The notes below the pieces were generated by a model, which ran no database searches, was not told the origin of the DNA, and worked only from the letters and a program-made list of their open reading frames with translations. Shown here in pieces: positions 1 to 11,220 of a DNA stretch of 64,000 nt (position 1 is its first letter; each line of letters opens with the position of its first letter). The stretch comes from Cynocephalus volans (Eukaryota > Chordata > Mammalia > Dermoptera > Cynocephalidae), in contig NC_084465.1 in assembly GCF_027409185.1 (NCBI RefSeq), forward strand, positions 34,327,864 to 34,391,863, in the 5' to 3' direction. The position numbers and the translations under genes were made by a program.

Positions 1-586
1 CTTGCCCCAGTTTACAGCAAGAAGATATACCTAGATCCATTAAGTCTGTGTGTGTGTGTATGTGAGTGTTTTTATAGATTTTTTAAAAAATTATATATCT
101 CTTTAAGTATTGCTTGATTGCTGTGCATCCTCTTTCTAGTAAAGTACCCATACAAGCAGTTTTACTCAGGGAGTCTAAGAACCTCGCTCCTGCCCCCGAA
201 AGCTTACCCATGGACCCCAGAGTCAAGTTTTCCTTCATCCCAATTATTTGTATACAAGACATCCCCAAGTTTCTTACTTTACAGGTCATGCTTTCATATG
301 ACTTTGCTGTGGTTTTTTCACTTAGCCCCAGGAATATCAGTATAAAAGACACAGGAGAAATCAGGATTGGGAAATTGTAAATTGTGAATTGATGGTGGGA
401 TCATATTAAGGGGCAAAATTGATGATTTTTAAACTCTTTGTAAGATTTGTCTCCCTTTTGGGTTACTCTACATTAGAAATTATTGATTTACAGATACTTT
501 GTATTTTATAATGTTAGTTTTAGAGATTATCATTATCATCAGTCATTTAAAAAAAAAAAAACCTTCAACCCTTTCTTTTTCTTCAG
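1..586 (+). other. FAM3C: FAM3C intron, 5' part cut by window edge
   Basis: This AT-rich stretch precedes the first recognisable FAM3C exon. It ends in a polypyrimidine tract and CAG acceptor (about 561-586). A short TG run lies near 48-65. I see no exon-like segment in it; the upstream FAM3C exons must lie to the left of the window. Confidence 0.75.
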
Positions 587-671
587 ATGTGGCACCATTT
601 ATTGAGTTTCTGAAGGCCATACAAGATGGGACAATAGTCTTAATGGGAACATATGATGATGGCGCAACCAA
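587..671 (+). CDS. FAM3C: FAM3C internal coding exon (ILEI/FAM3 domain)
   Basis: The exon is 85 nt, flanked by a pyrimidine-rich CAG acceptor and a GTATGT donor. It reads [20 protein letters not shown] then TYDDGAT, with a split Asp codon at the 5' side and a split Lys codon (AA|A) at the 3' side. This matches FAM3C, a secreted cytokine-like protein also called ILEI, which has a compact beta-sandwich FAM3 domain. If the protein has the usual 227 residues, this exon covers about residues 128-156. The Lys codon is completed by the exon at 8753, whose phase fits exactly. The open frame running past the donor into the intron is not coding. The frame is intact, so the exon looks functional. Confidence 0.95.
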
Positions 672-1249
672 GTATGTGGAGTTAAAACTTTATACAACTT
701 CTTGGAGCTGTAATTTAAACTAAAAAAACAATACATTTTCACTGGAAAAATATTTGTAAAATAGAGCAAAGTGATCCAACTATCAGATAAATACTACTAG
801 CTTTTTTTTGGGGGGGGGGTTTGTTTTCTTCTTGTCTTTCTAAGTAAATGTTTATCATGCATATATAGTTATGACATTAGAATCACATTGTACATAAACT
901 GTTTTATACTTTCTTTATATTCTGTTTTTAACAGCCTTAAATTGTTTTCCCTGGCATTAATATTCTTCGGTAGCATTTTTCATGGTTCACCAACAGTTCC
1001 TCTTAAGGGCTCACCTTTATTTAAAAGCTCGTCTGATGCTGCCAAATTTTTTCATCTTATAAATAACATTGTGATAAACCTTCTTTTATATGATATCTTT
1101 TGCAACTTTGAGTATGTCTTTAAGGTGAATTTCTAGAAGTGGGAATTAACTGTCAAAGATACAGGTGTGATATATTTTTCATAAAGTTTAATAGATGGTA
1201 GTTTTGTAACTTTTTTCCATAAAATTGTATATGTTGTAAAAAATTTGGA

Positions 1250-2110
1250 CGATATAGAAAAACACAAAGAAGAAAAATTATAGCTCATCTCACTACCCAG
1301 GGATAACTATCGGTGATATTTTAGTTTCCATTCCAGACAACTTAATGGACATATTTTCTTTATTTTAAATATTTGGAATGATAGTATGTATAGCATGCCT
1401 TTTCACTTAAGTGGTGACTATTTTCCCATATCGTTAAATGTTCCTCATAATAGAATTGTTCATGTCTGCCTAGTCTAGTTTTTAAATGTGTCATGATTTA
1501 TAATCTGTTTAATAGGATTCCTACTGTTGGAATCATAAGCTATTTTCAGTTTTTCATACTTAGCAAAATGAACTGTCTAAAAATTTTTTAAACAATCCAT
1601 GTGTATGGTTCCTTAAGATAAAATTTTTTGAAGTGGGATTGTTGAATTAAGGATGTACACTTTAAAAAAACAGATTTTAAACAATTTGTACTAATTTTAT
1701 GTTTTTCTCAGAAGTTTCATGGCACTGATTGTTAATTTTTTAACAGTTCCAATTCTAAGAGTTTCAAAAGGATCTTGTTTCAACATTTCTTTCTTTGATT
1801 ACTGGTGAAATTGGATTTTTTCCACAAGATTTTTGGCCTTTACTTTGTAAATTGTGTTTTGACCATTTAAGTTGACCCATATTGATTTGTAAGAGCCCTT
1901 TATATATTAAGGACATTAACCATTTCTCATGTTAAAAATGTATTTTTTTGGTACCTCATTTGCTTTGAATTTTGTTAATTTATGGTGCTTTTTGACTTTT
2001 AGAAGTTTAACCTAATTCTTACATAGTCATGTTTGTGGATTTCTTTTTTTTTTTTTTTTAAGTTTCTTGTACTTTTATGCTTGAGAAGTATTTTTGCATC
2101 TATAAATTAG
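1250..2110. repeat. Old LINE-like degraded repeat, subfamily unassigned
   Basis: The text is typical of ancient mammalian LINE tails: an 'acccagggataac' motif, 'tttgaagtgggattgttgaat' phrases, and a 'ccctttatatattaaggacatta' phrase. It is heavily decayed and has no coding frame. The assignment rests on remembered consensus phrases; subfamily and orientation are not resolved. Confidence 0.4.
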
Positions 2111-3829
2111 GTATTTAGTAGATTGTTTCTTCCAGTGATTTCACTGTTTTCATGTGTTTTTAAAAATCCATTTCTAATTTCTCAAATGACTTATAATGCC
2201 TGTGTAACACTAGGTTCTTATGTAGATTTGGCTCTCCTTCTGGAATTTCTGTTCTGTGCTATTTTGTTGACCTATTTAGTTCTGTTCCAGAAAGACATTA
2301 TTTCAGTTATTTTATAACTAATAAAAATAAGTGTACTTCATACTTCTCTAGTGGGGCTAAACTCACTTTGATCACTTTAATATTCTTTCTAAACAATAAA
2401 ATATTTTCTATAATATTTTTTCCAGATAACTTTTCTCAAGAATAAAAAACATCCCTTACAAATTTCATTGTAAAGTCCTTAAAACTACAGGATCCACACA
2501 GGAGTATGGCATATCTTTCTCCTTACTGATTTTTATAGCTATCTTATTGCAGATTTACAGGAAAGAAATAGTGCCATTTTATGAATGGCTCTAAGGTGAA
2601 GTAGTTTCATTGACATTGTACATTTTATCTGGTTCGACTAGGGGTGTATTAACTCCATTCACTGAAGATTAACATAAAACTGGCATATTCAACCATTTCC
2701 ATGTAAGCTAAATAGAATGAAACAATGTAATTAGGTTTTCCTTATCGAAAAACAGATGACTTGCTATTTGCTTTTGCTGAGAAAATAGGATATTAAATGT
2801 ATAATTTGGAATTTAACATTTTAAAAGAAGTCCCACTTTTCTGATTATTATTGTACCTGGTGGAAATTAAAACTGTGCCCCTTAACCTACTAATGTGACA
2901 ATAGTAAATTGTAGCCATACCTAAGAACTAAGGCAGGGATGATGTTTGCTCTTTAGCTGCTGTTTTTTGGTGCCCATTAAATGGACCAAAAGGTGCCTAA
3001 GAAGAGGATTCAACCTATAAGGCAAAAGTAGAAATCTAAACTTTGATGTCTTTACACTGGGTCACTTGGTTAATATATAATTCAACTTCTGTGCATTTAA
3101 ATGAATTGGGTTGTATGCATTTTTGTTTGGAGCACATGAATTTGTGTTAAATATTGACCTCTTCCAAACACTGGTAAAATAAATTGTAAGCATCGTGTCT
3201 TTTATACTGAGATAGACAATCCTTATGAGGGGCCATCTACATCTATTAAATATAAAAATACATAAACATGTTATCTTGGCAGGTGTCTAATATTTTTTGT
3301 TTATTTAGCAAATAATACTTTGAATGAGCAAACTAAATTTTGCTATCCCTCCTTTTAAGTGAATACTCTATGGCGTGTTAAGTTCATGCCTAAGTGATGG
3401 ATTGAAATGTGAGTATCTTGGAGTAAGAAGGGATCCTAAAGGACACCTGCAAGAGCATCCAAGTCCTTTCTGAGCCTGGGCAAGATTCCCTTGAACTTCT
3501 CTATTAATACCTCCACTGAACTCCTCGCCTGTTAAGGGCACCGATACTCTCGTCATTTCTCTATTTGAAACAAAACAAACAATATTCATAAGGAAATGTT
3601 TTGTTCTCACTGTAAATTCTACCTGATAGTCTTTAACTTGGGTAAATGGAATAACAAAACAATAAATATATTCCCCAAATCATTTGATATACTTCAAGTG
3701 TTCAAAGCTAATTGGCATTTCTCTCTTAGTTTTCTATTTTCCATGGCTCTTTTAACTTTTTATCTTGTTAAGTTTTGAGCTCTTTTTATCCTCCTGGCTG
3801 TATTTCTTAGGCATTCTCTAGTTGATTAT

Positions 3830-5150
3830 TGTCTCTTAAAACGAGTGCTCCAAATCAAACATAGTGTTCCAGATGTGGTCTGGCCAGACCAGGATACAAT
3901 GCAATTGCTAGCTTACCATGTTTTAGGGATTACATTTCTTTGAATATTCATGCAGACAAGTATTAGTTATTGGTCAAGTTAAATTCTCAGATCTTTTCAT
4001 TTGATCTCAGATTTTTTTTTTTTTTTTTTACCTCTGCCAAGTCAGGTCTTCATTTAGAACTTACTTTTATTTCATCTGAATGAAGGACTTTATATTCATT
4101 TATCCTTGTTAAACTTAATTTTGCTGACTTGGGCCCACTTGGTCTTGATACTGACATTTGTCCTATGAGATTTCCATGATCCAAGTTTTGTACTTTCTCC
4201 AAAGTTATTCTTATATCTAAATATAAGTCATTGATAAAAATGTTTACCAAAGGCAGAATGCCATCCTGCTAGAGGCCTCCTCTAATGGATTCAGGTATTA
4301 ATCAACTACAGAAACTACTTTTCAGACAGCTGCCAATGTACTCCCATAGACTTACCATCCAGCTGTTGTTTCATTATTTTATTCTTGGAAGCTATTTCTG
4401 AGACTATCAGATGCTCACTTGAAATTCATGAGCTATGCTAATTACAGTACCCAGGGATTTACTGCCTGAAAACCTCTTCAAAAGCTGAAATAGCCGAGAT
4501 CATGTTAACTTGGCTTTACTTATTCCTGTTTCCTTCCCACTATATCCCTTTTCTTACCTTCTTTTTAATGCTCACAGGATCTTCTCATTGTCATCCATTC
4601 TAGAATTTTGCGAGGAACTGGAATTAGTTTTATTGGACCATTGTTTCTAACATTTTCCTTGCCTTTTTTAAAAATTGGAATCCTTAACTTTTAATGTCTT
4701 AGCATCTCCATTTTCCATGATGCTTCTAAAATAACTGACACTACCTGAAGATTACATTAACAAGTTTTTTTTTGTTTGTTTTTAATCTAAGTGAATGATG
4801 TGTGTGGGCTTGGAGGCTTAAATTTACTTTAAAGCGCTTATATGGATGTTCTTTTTATGTTGATCAGAGAATGTTGCCTCCCTGGAAAAGACAGTTGTAC
4901 GTTGATTTGATGATATTTTATCATACTTCTGTGAAACAGTGGGTCCCTTCATTATTCATATTTAGTAGCAAAAGTTCTTTCTGTGGGCTTCATTATTTTC
5001 TGAATGTCATCTCATTCTGAGCACTCCAGGTCTTCCTGTAGTCGTATTAAAAATTTTATCGTTAGTAATGTGGTTTGTCTTGTATCTTTGCATGCTTGCT
5101 TTTTTAAGTCGGAGCCCATCATAGAGTACTCCTATAGTAGCACTAATTTA
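3830..5150. mobile_element. Ancient L3/CR1-like LINE relic
   Basis: Several short phrases recall L3/CR1 elements. These are 'gatgtggtctggccaga' (about 3874), 'ggactttatattcatttatcc' (about 4085), 'tcattgataaaaatgtttacc' (about 4229) and 'gaggcctcctctaatgga' (about 4272). They occur in the same order as in CR1-type LINEs of amniotes. There is no open reading frame, and an A/T run interrupts it near 4012. L3 was active before the eutherian radiation, so this insertion should be shared by orthologous FAM3C introns. Exact ends and orientation are uncertain. Confidence 0.5.
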
Positions 5151-6179
5151 GAAACTATCCTTCCTTTTTTCTGGGTTTGTTAGTAATTGCATAGTAAAAA
5201 TTGTTGGGTTTTTTTTTTTTTTTTTGTAAAGAATTGTATTCCCTCATAGGAGTTTCTAATTTGAACTATTCTCTCTTTAAAGTCTAGGCTAGATGGCCAC
5301 TTATGCCTAGTATTTCTTATTTTTCAAACTCATTAAATAGTATGGTGATTTTCTTGCAAAGTTCTACTTCCCAACTGATCCTTCCCTATTAATCAGAATT
5401 GAGCCCAGAATTTCAGCTTTCCTTGTTGCTGTCTGTGCTTGAGAAATGGGGCATTGGCTTGGTTTTATGGTGTGATTGTAGGGCTGTCAGATGTGCCTAC
5501 TTTCCCAGAAAATATCCAGGCAGAACCCAGAGATTCCCATCTCCAGTCCCCACTTCCTCTGTTTCTACTCTACATGGCCTCTGTACAGCATTAGAATGTC
5601 TTCTCGGAAATCTTCATTGCTATCTCTATCTCCTGATTTATCACAGGATAATTTTCTATTCATTTTAAAGAAAATTATTCACTAAAATAATTTATTCAAC
5701 ATAAATTTTTAGCAACTCAGCTAGTTAAGATCATTACAAATTTTTGATGCTTCTATATAGAATGAAAAGCTTTTATCTCCAAACTTTATGCTCTATGTAA
5801 ATATATTAGTTACTATGGCTTTTAAAGAAATGGGGCATTTTGACACCTACTGTTTAATGTATTGCTCAAAATATTGGCTGTGTTGCATGGTTTTAAACTT
5901 TTTGCAATATTAAATTGTCTTTTACTTAAATAAAAGTTATCCAAAAGGAATAATAAAATAGTCCCCCAAACTCTACATAGGTAGATCAGAAAATGTTAGA
6001 AGTCATTGAGAAAGTCATCTTGTTGAGAAACTATTGTTAGATATACATAGGGATGTGTGTCAGGGATCCCCCCAAACACACCCAGTTTTGATAATTCTCT
6101 AGGAAGACTAATGGCTATGATATGTTATAGCAAAAGGATACAAAGCAAAATCAGCAAAAGGAAAAAGTTCATGAGCAAA

Positions 6180-6560
6180 GTCTGTAGGGAACCACGCCCA
6201 AGTTTCCAAGAGTCCTCTCAAATGGACTCAAACAGGGCTTGCTTAATTCTTCCAGCAACATGTAAAATGTTGTCCACTAGGGAAGCGTATTAAAGACTCC
6301 ACTATGTAGGATTTCTATTGGAGGTTGGTCACCCTCTGCCTAAGCCATCCCCAAATTCCAGACTCCCAGACAGAAAGCAGGTGTTCAGCATAAACTGCAT
6401 TATTTATGCACACAGGTACAGTGATCCATTCTTACCAATCTGGAAATGGTGGGAACTCTCCCCAAATCCGAGTGTCCAGGTGCCAGCCAATGGCCAGTTT
6501 TGCTAGCAAGCCTTTCTAAAGATAGTTATGTTAATTCTTTTCTGCACAGGGCTTCAGGGT
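6180..6560. repeat. Possible old LTR or other interspersed repeat
   Basis: This segment has a locally different composition (mixed GC, few homopolymers). It carries phrases such as 'gtgccagccaatggccag' and 'tgggaactctccccaaatcc' that look repeat-derived. I cannot name the family, and no intact coding frame is present. Confidence 0.25.
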
Positions 6561-8752
6561 GTTCTCATGATGTTTCAAATTAAGGAAAGAGAAGAATGGA
6601 GTCAAAATATAGAGCTAAATCTTCAAGTCATTTCTAGATCTCTGAGTAAATTGACTTGGTTTTTGTTCTTACAGATCATAATGATAACTTCTGAAATTCA
6701 AAAGTACAGAAGTAAAAATGACTGACCACTCTTCAATATATTTCTTAGTTCATGATTACTTTTTGCAGGGGGCCAGACCTGCATTTGTATAAACACCTAC
6801 TTTATAGGCAGTTTTCATATATAAAACAATCCCTTGTCATTTGTGACCTTAACATTCATGATTTCAGCTATCTTTGAGCAAACTTAAAGGCCTGTAAGGT
6901 TCCAATGTGTAATTTTTCTAGATGTAAATGTGAATGGAGCCCCAAGGCCTCCCTGCAGGAGGCTGTCACTTCCCCACCCATGAGCCCACTGCCTGTTCTC
7001 TGCATTTCAATTCCATTTGTTCTTGTTATAGCAGAAAACTTCATCTTCTCATATTAGTGATGATGGTACAAGAGAAGAGTTCTAAGAAAGTAACCAGAAG
7101 ATAGAACATTTGGGTAAACTGTACGAGTGGAATTTGACAGTCTTCTATTCTAGTTCCATGATACCCTAGCACTATTTGGATATAAGAAAACAGGGTCCAT
7201 GCAATATTTTCAGGGAGTTTCCCTCCAGTGCAAAAGTGGCTTATCAAGTGAGCAAAGAAACAATTGAAAAGTGATGGCTAATTCCTGTGAGGACGGGCTT
7301 TGGGGAGAAAGCCAGGGCATGTGCACATGATTCCATGTAAATATCTCAAAATGTTCACAGAGGCTGAGCCCTCACTGCTTCTTTGCATAGAGACATTTCA
7401 CTTGTTTTTGGTTTGCTTGAGTATAATGCATCACTTCATATAGAGTTGAGTCTGAGAGACTAAATATTCAACAGGCTATAGCTTATTTTCTCACTGATTC
7501 TAGTGAACTTCCTCCGGGTGGGCAGCAGTCCTCGGGCTGTGGTCAAAACAGCTCCACTGCCCCATGGATGTGGTTTGCATAAATCCTGAAAGTTCAATGA
7601 TATATATAGTTCTTTTCTGTTTTATAAAGTTTGTTTTTTTAAATGTAAGTTATCCCATTTATCTTTAAGTTACTTAAATGAGAACTGTTCTACCCTGTGC
7701 TTCTTTCATTAAGATATTAAAGGAGCTAACTGATATTGGCATGGGATGTTTAAATAGAACACTGGAGTGACTAGATACCTTCTTCATGGACCTTTCTGCT
7801 GTTTGCAAATATAAAACTTGCCTTGCCTCGCCTCGCCTCGGCTCAGGTTTTAGCAGAACAAACCCCTCTAATTGACCCGTAAGAGCCTAATTTCAGAGGA
7901 TACTCGTACATATGGCTTAATGCCAAATACCTTAGTTTCCTCAGGTTGCCCTTAGTTATCTTTTTGTTCTTTTTTGGTTTGTTTTAAGCTCTACAGCTAG
8001 CATTTATCTCTTGAGTTTCTTCCCCTTTTGAGATGAGGGGAGAGAGAGAATCATCAGCATTAGGGTAGCAAACTACACAAAAGTTTTTAGTGGTGTCTTT
8101 CATTTAGCACTTTCCTTAGTGGTTACCTTTGTCACTGCCCTTCCTCCTGCTAGTAGATACTCGGCTGCTATGAGGTTAATATTTTCATTTCTATTAAATA
8201 ACCACTTACTTGGCAGTTATCACTGAAGTACAATTTATATTCCTATTCTCAAAATTGGTTTTTTTAAAAATAAAGTGTTAGAAACTTCCAGATTTCTATC
8301 AGCATTTACCTTTATTCTGATCCAGTGCAATTTACAAAGGGTTTAGTGAAGATTCAAACTGATTATTAATTTCACAAAGATATTGGTTGCTTAAGACCTT
8401 GGATTAGCTTGGGTAGGCATCTACTAACAGCCATATCCCTTATTTATTTGGTGGATGCAATTAAAATAATTAAAGAAGGTGAATTACTGTTGTGAAATAA
8501 AAACATCTAAAAGATACTTCCTAGTAGAATAAATGTAAAATTAATTGTTGGATCTCATGTCTTTCATCACTAAAGAATTCAAGTAGTGGATGTGTTATAC
8601 TGTGAAAAAATTTCTAATTGTTGTTTATATCCTCTAATTTAAGCCATGTTCTCATTTTATCTTGTGTTATATGCGTGGTAAATATCTAGATGAATATATT
8701 TGATAACTTACAGCATTCTATGTTTATTGTATTCTTTCTCTCCCTTTTTAAG

Positions 8753-8879
8753 ACTCAATGACGAGGCAAGGCGGCTCATTGCTGAATTGGGGAGTACCTC
8801 TATCACTAATCTTGGTTTTAGAGACAACTGGGTCTTCTGTGGTGGGAAGGGTATTAAGACAAAAAGCCCTTTTGAACAG
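8753..8879 (+). CDS. FAM3C: FAM3C penultimate coding exon
   Basis: The exon is 127 nt, between a TTTTTAAG acceptor and a GTTAGT donor. Its first base completes the Lys codon begun at 670-671. It then encodes 42 residues, [20 protein letters not shown] followed by [20 protein letters not shown] and EQ, and ends in phase 0. The CGGKG turn supplies one conserved cysteine of the FAM3 fold. This corresponds to about residues 157-198 of FAM3C. There are no frameshifts or stops. The open frame reading through the donor for a few codons is not coding. Confidence 0.95.
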
Positions 8880-9458
8880 GTTAGTATCTTAGACTCTTAT
8901 AATTAATGGACAAAAACAAATTGTGTGAAACCTTATTGTACATATTCCCATCCTAGTTATCTGAAAATTAGATAAACAAATATAAAATATGTTCATATGT
9001 TTTTCATAAGTCCTTGGTAATCAATTATTTGAGATAACTTTGGCCCTTTTTAAATTTTAAATCTTTAAACTTAAAAATTCCGCATGGGAATTTTTTTCCC
9101 TACATGACAGTGCATTGGAATGTGATTACTTTTATTTTAAGCCTTTGGAAACATTATTTGGATGTTAGAATCAGTTAAGTTTGGAAATACTTTAGAATCT
9201 AATAGAATGTAAACTTTACTTTTTGACTAACAAACGTCCTTTTAGAAATATCTGCAGTGTTTTGTTCTTTCAGTTGTTATTTGAAGGTCTGCCATGTGCC
9301 AGGCCCTGGGGGCTGCTCACTTAATATCTTGAGCGATACTTTATATGAACTCATCTCTGACATGAGTGTTACTGAAATGAGAGCCAGTAAAGTATATTAC
9401 TGCAAGTCAGCAGTTCACAAAGGTTTTTCAAACTGTATACTATATTGTGTTCCACTAG
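8880..9458 (+). other. FAM3C: FAM3C last intron (579 bp)
   Basis: A short intron from GTTAGT to a TCCACTAG acceptor. It holds a small MIR/L2-like fragment around 9285-9330 ('tgccatgtgccaggccctgg') and otherwise AT-rich sequence. Confidence 0.8.
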
Positions 9459-9548
9459 CACATAAAGAACAATAAGGATACAAACAAATATGAAGGATGG
9501 CCTGAAGTTGTCGAAATGGAAGGATGCATCCCTCAGAAGCAAGACTAA
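9459..9548 (+). CDS. FAM3C: FAM3C terminal coding exon with stop codon
   Basis: The acceptor TCCACTAG precedes a 90-nt coding segment that reads HIKNNKDTNKYEGWPEVVEM then EGCIPQKQD and TAA (9546-9548). This is the FAM3C C-terminus, including the conserved WPEVVEMEGCIP segment whose cysteine closes the FAM3 domain. Phase 0 matches the preceding exon. The terminal 29 residues fit positions 199-227 of a 227-residue protein. The gene is read left to right and is convergent with WNT16. Confidence 0.96.
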   Translation, partial: HIKNNKDTNKYEGWPEVVEMEGCIPQKQD

Positions 9549-11220
9549 AGGAAATGTGGAGAAGATTGAAGGAGGAGTACTGTCACTATTAACGGGAAAC
9601 CTACAAAGGAGAAACTACGTGTAAATATTTTAAGTGTGCAGCCATCTCGGTGTTTGCATGAGCATTATCCTTTTGATGTCAGGATTATTTATTGCTAACG
9701 TATATATAGATAGCTTTGTAAATAGTCATCAGAATGAGCAAATCAGTGAACTGTTTCTAAGCAAATTTTCCCAAAAGTACAATGTTTAGACTGCTGTGGT
9801 AATAACATATTTTAATTCTAAAAGTGTACACAATGGGTAACTGAACAGATTGTGAAAAATATATTGATATATATATACTGGTTGCTGTGAAAATCTATCC
9901 TGAAATAATATGGATCTTAGGGAAGAGACTTTGTTTTCATATATGTATGGTTATATATGTCCATGTGATGATAATATCTTTTAAATTAAAAAGAGATTTG
10001 GCTAGTTGTGTGCATATTGTTACTTTACAGTCCCACTCTCCTGATGTGCTCCTTTTCTTATCTTTTGCTTCCCTTCCCAAGAAACTGAGAAATAAAATGT
10101 TTGGTATGAAAGTATATATTATCAGATATGTGAAAAGCACAACAAAATGTTTTTTTTAATGTACACAGTAAAAAGTAAATATATAAACATAGCATTCAGA
10201 ACCATAGTGTGCTGGATTTTGTAAGAACAGTGTGAATAACTTCATTTTGCATAAGCTAATTATAGTGAGGCTGGAGGTGGCAACTTCATAGAATTGGGGA
10301 ACCAGGCCTAGTCCCCTCCCCAACCTAAGTAGGTCATTCAGAACAGCTAAGTCAGTATATTTGGAGCAATGTTGCCATATATTTTCCTTATTTAGTTGTT
10401 ATCAGCACTTACCAAGTGGCTGAAAAAGGCATGCTTTAATATCACAGTAATTTTTATTTGTAAACCAAGAAATTCTGTATTAACTTCATGTAACTTCATA
10501 ATAGCAGTTATTGCCTGAAATCATAGTGGCATATTTAGAAAAGTCCTAATTACTGAGTGGGCTGATAACATTTTGCTTGATCCCAAATGACTTTGTATAC
10601 AATTCTATATAAAAATATAGGAAATCTAACTTTTTTGTTCACTAAAGGACTCAGTTTTTTAAAAAGTACTTTTAGGGCATTAAATACCTATTGTGTATAA
10701 AGTATCTTAAATGGGAACATAAATCTAATGATCAAACTGCCATTCACAATATCAGGCAGCACTTAAATTTTGAACCTAAATTTTATTTCACTTATATATA
10801 TATATTTTTTGGCGGCTGGCTAGTAAGGGGAACCAAACCCTTAATCTTGGTGTCACAAGGCTGTGCTCTAACCAACTGAGCTAATGGGCCAGCCCCTGAA
10901 CATAAATTTTAGATGGCTTGTACAAAAAACCTAAAAGCAGTATTTGTTATTTTGCTCTGAACCAAGTTGGAAACTATTGAGATATTTCTTAAATAATGGT
11001 GAGTTTTGGGGTACTGTTTCTTCCCTCAAATGGAATGTAATTTATGAATAAATGCACCTTATGTGTTTAAACAATTTTTGTAAACTTGAGGGATTTTGGG
11101 TGCTTATATGCTAATCACATTTAGCATGTATATTTTGACATTTAAAATACTTCCCTTGATTCTGTAAATTAAAAGAATATTTTACAGTTCCAGGAATTGT
11201 GAAATAAACATTGCAATTTT
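9549..11220 (+). other. FAM3C: FAM3C 3' UTR (inferred extent)
   Basis: Sequence after the stop codon is AT-rich and noncoding. Candidate AATAAA signals occur at 10091-10096, 11047-11052 and 11203-11208. The last is followed by 'cattgcaatttttttttaat'. Which one is used cannot be decided from sequence. A tRNA-derived SINE on the opposite strand (10786-10896) lies inside the longer forms only. The extent is an inference; RNA-seq 3' ends would settle it. Confidence 0.5.
10786..10896 (-). mobile_element. tRNA-derived SINE with 15-bp target-site duplication
   Basis: On the minus strand the element begins GGGGCTGGCCCATTAGCTCA and carries a pol III A-box (TTAGCTCAGTTGG) and a degenerate B-box (GGTTTGGTTCC). 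It ends in GCCAGCCGCC and an A/TA-rich tail. It is flanked by TGAACCTAAATTTTA (10771-10785) and TGAACATAAATTTTA (10897-10911), a 14/15 match, so it is a retroposed insertion. The tRNA-like part resembles tRNA-Ile, with a changed anticodon loop. Similar SINEs are known to me from colugos (CYN) and some bats; the exact family needs a repeat-library search. It sits antisense in the FAM3C 3' UTR region. Confidence 0.85.

Larger units (their letters stand above)
672..8752 (+). other. FAM3C: FAM3C intron of about 8.1 kb
   Basis: The intron lies between the GTATGT donor at 672 and the TTTTTAAG acceptor ending at 8752. It is AT-rich and made largely of old degraded repeats. About 1250-2110 resembles old LINE 3'-type sequence. 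About 3830-5150 is an L3/CR1-like relic. About 6180-6560 may be an old LTR. Homopolymer T runs occur at about 2043-2059, 4012-4029 and 5210-5225. A CCTTG/CCTCG pentamer run lies near 7820-7840. No other exon-like ORF is supported. Confidence 0.7.

Noticed and set aside
10797-10896. Possible tRNA gene on the minus strand
   Set aside because: The A and B boxes are present, but the B-box and anticodon arm are degenerate and a target-site duplication flanks it. It is a SINE.
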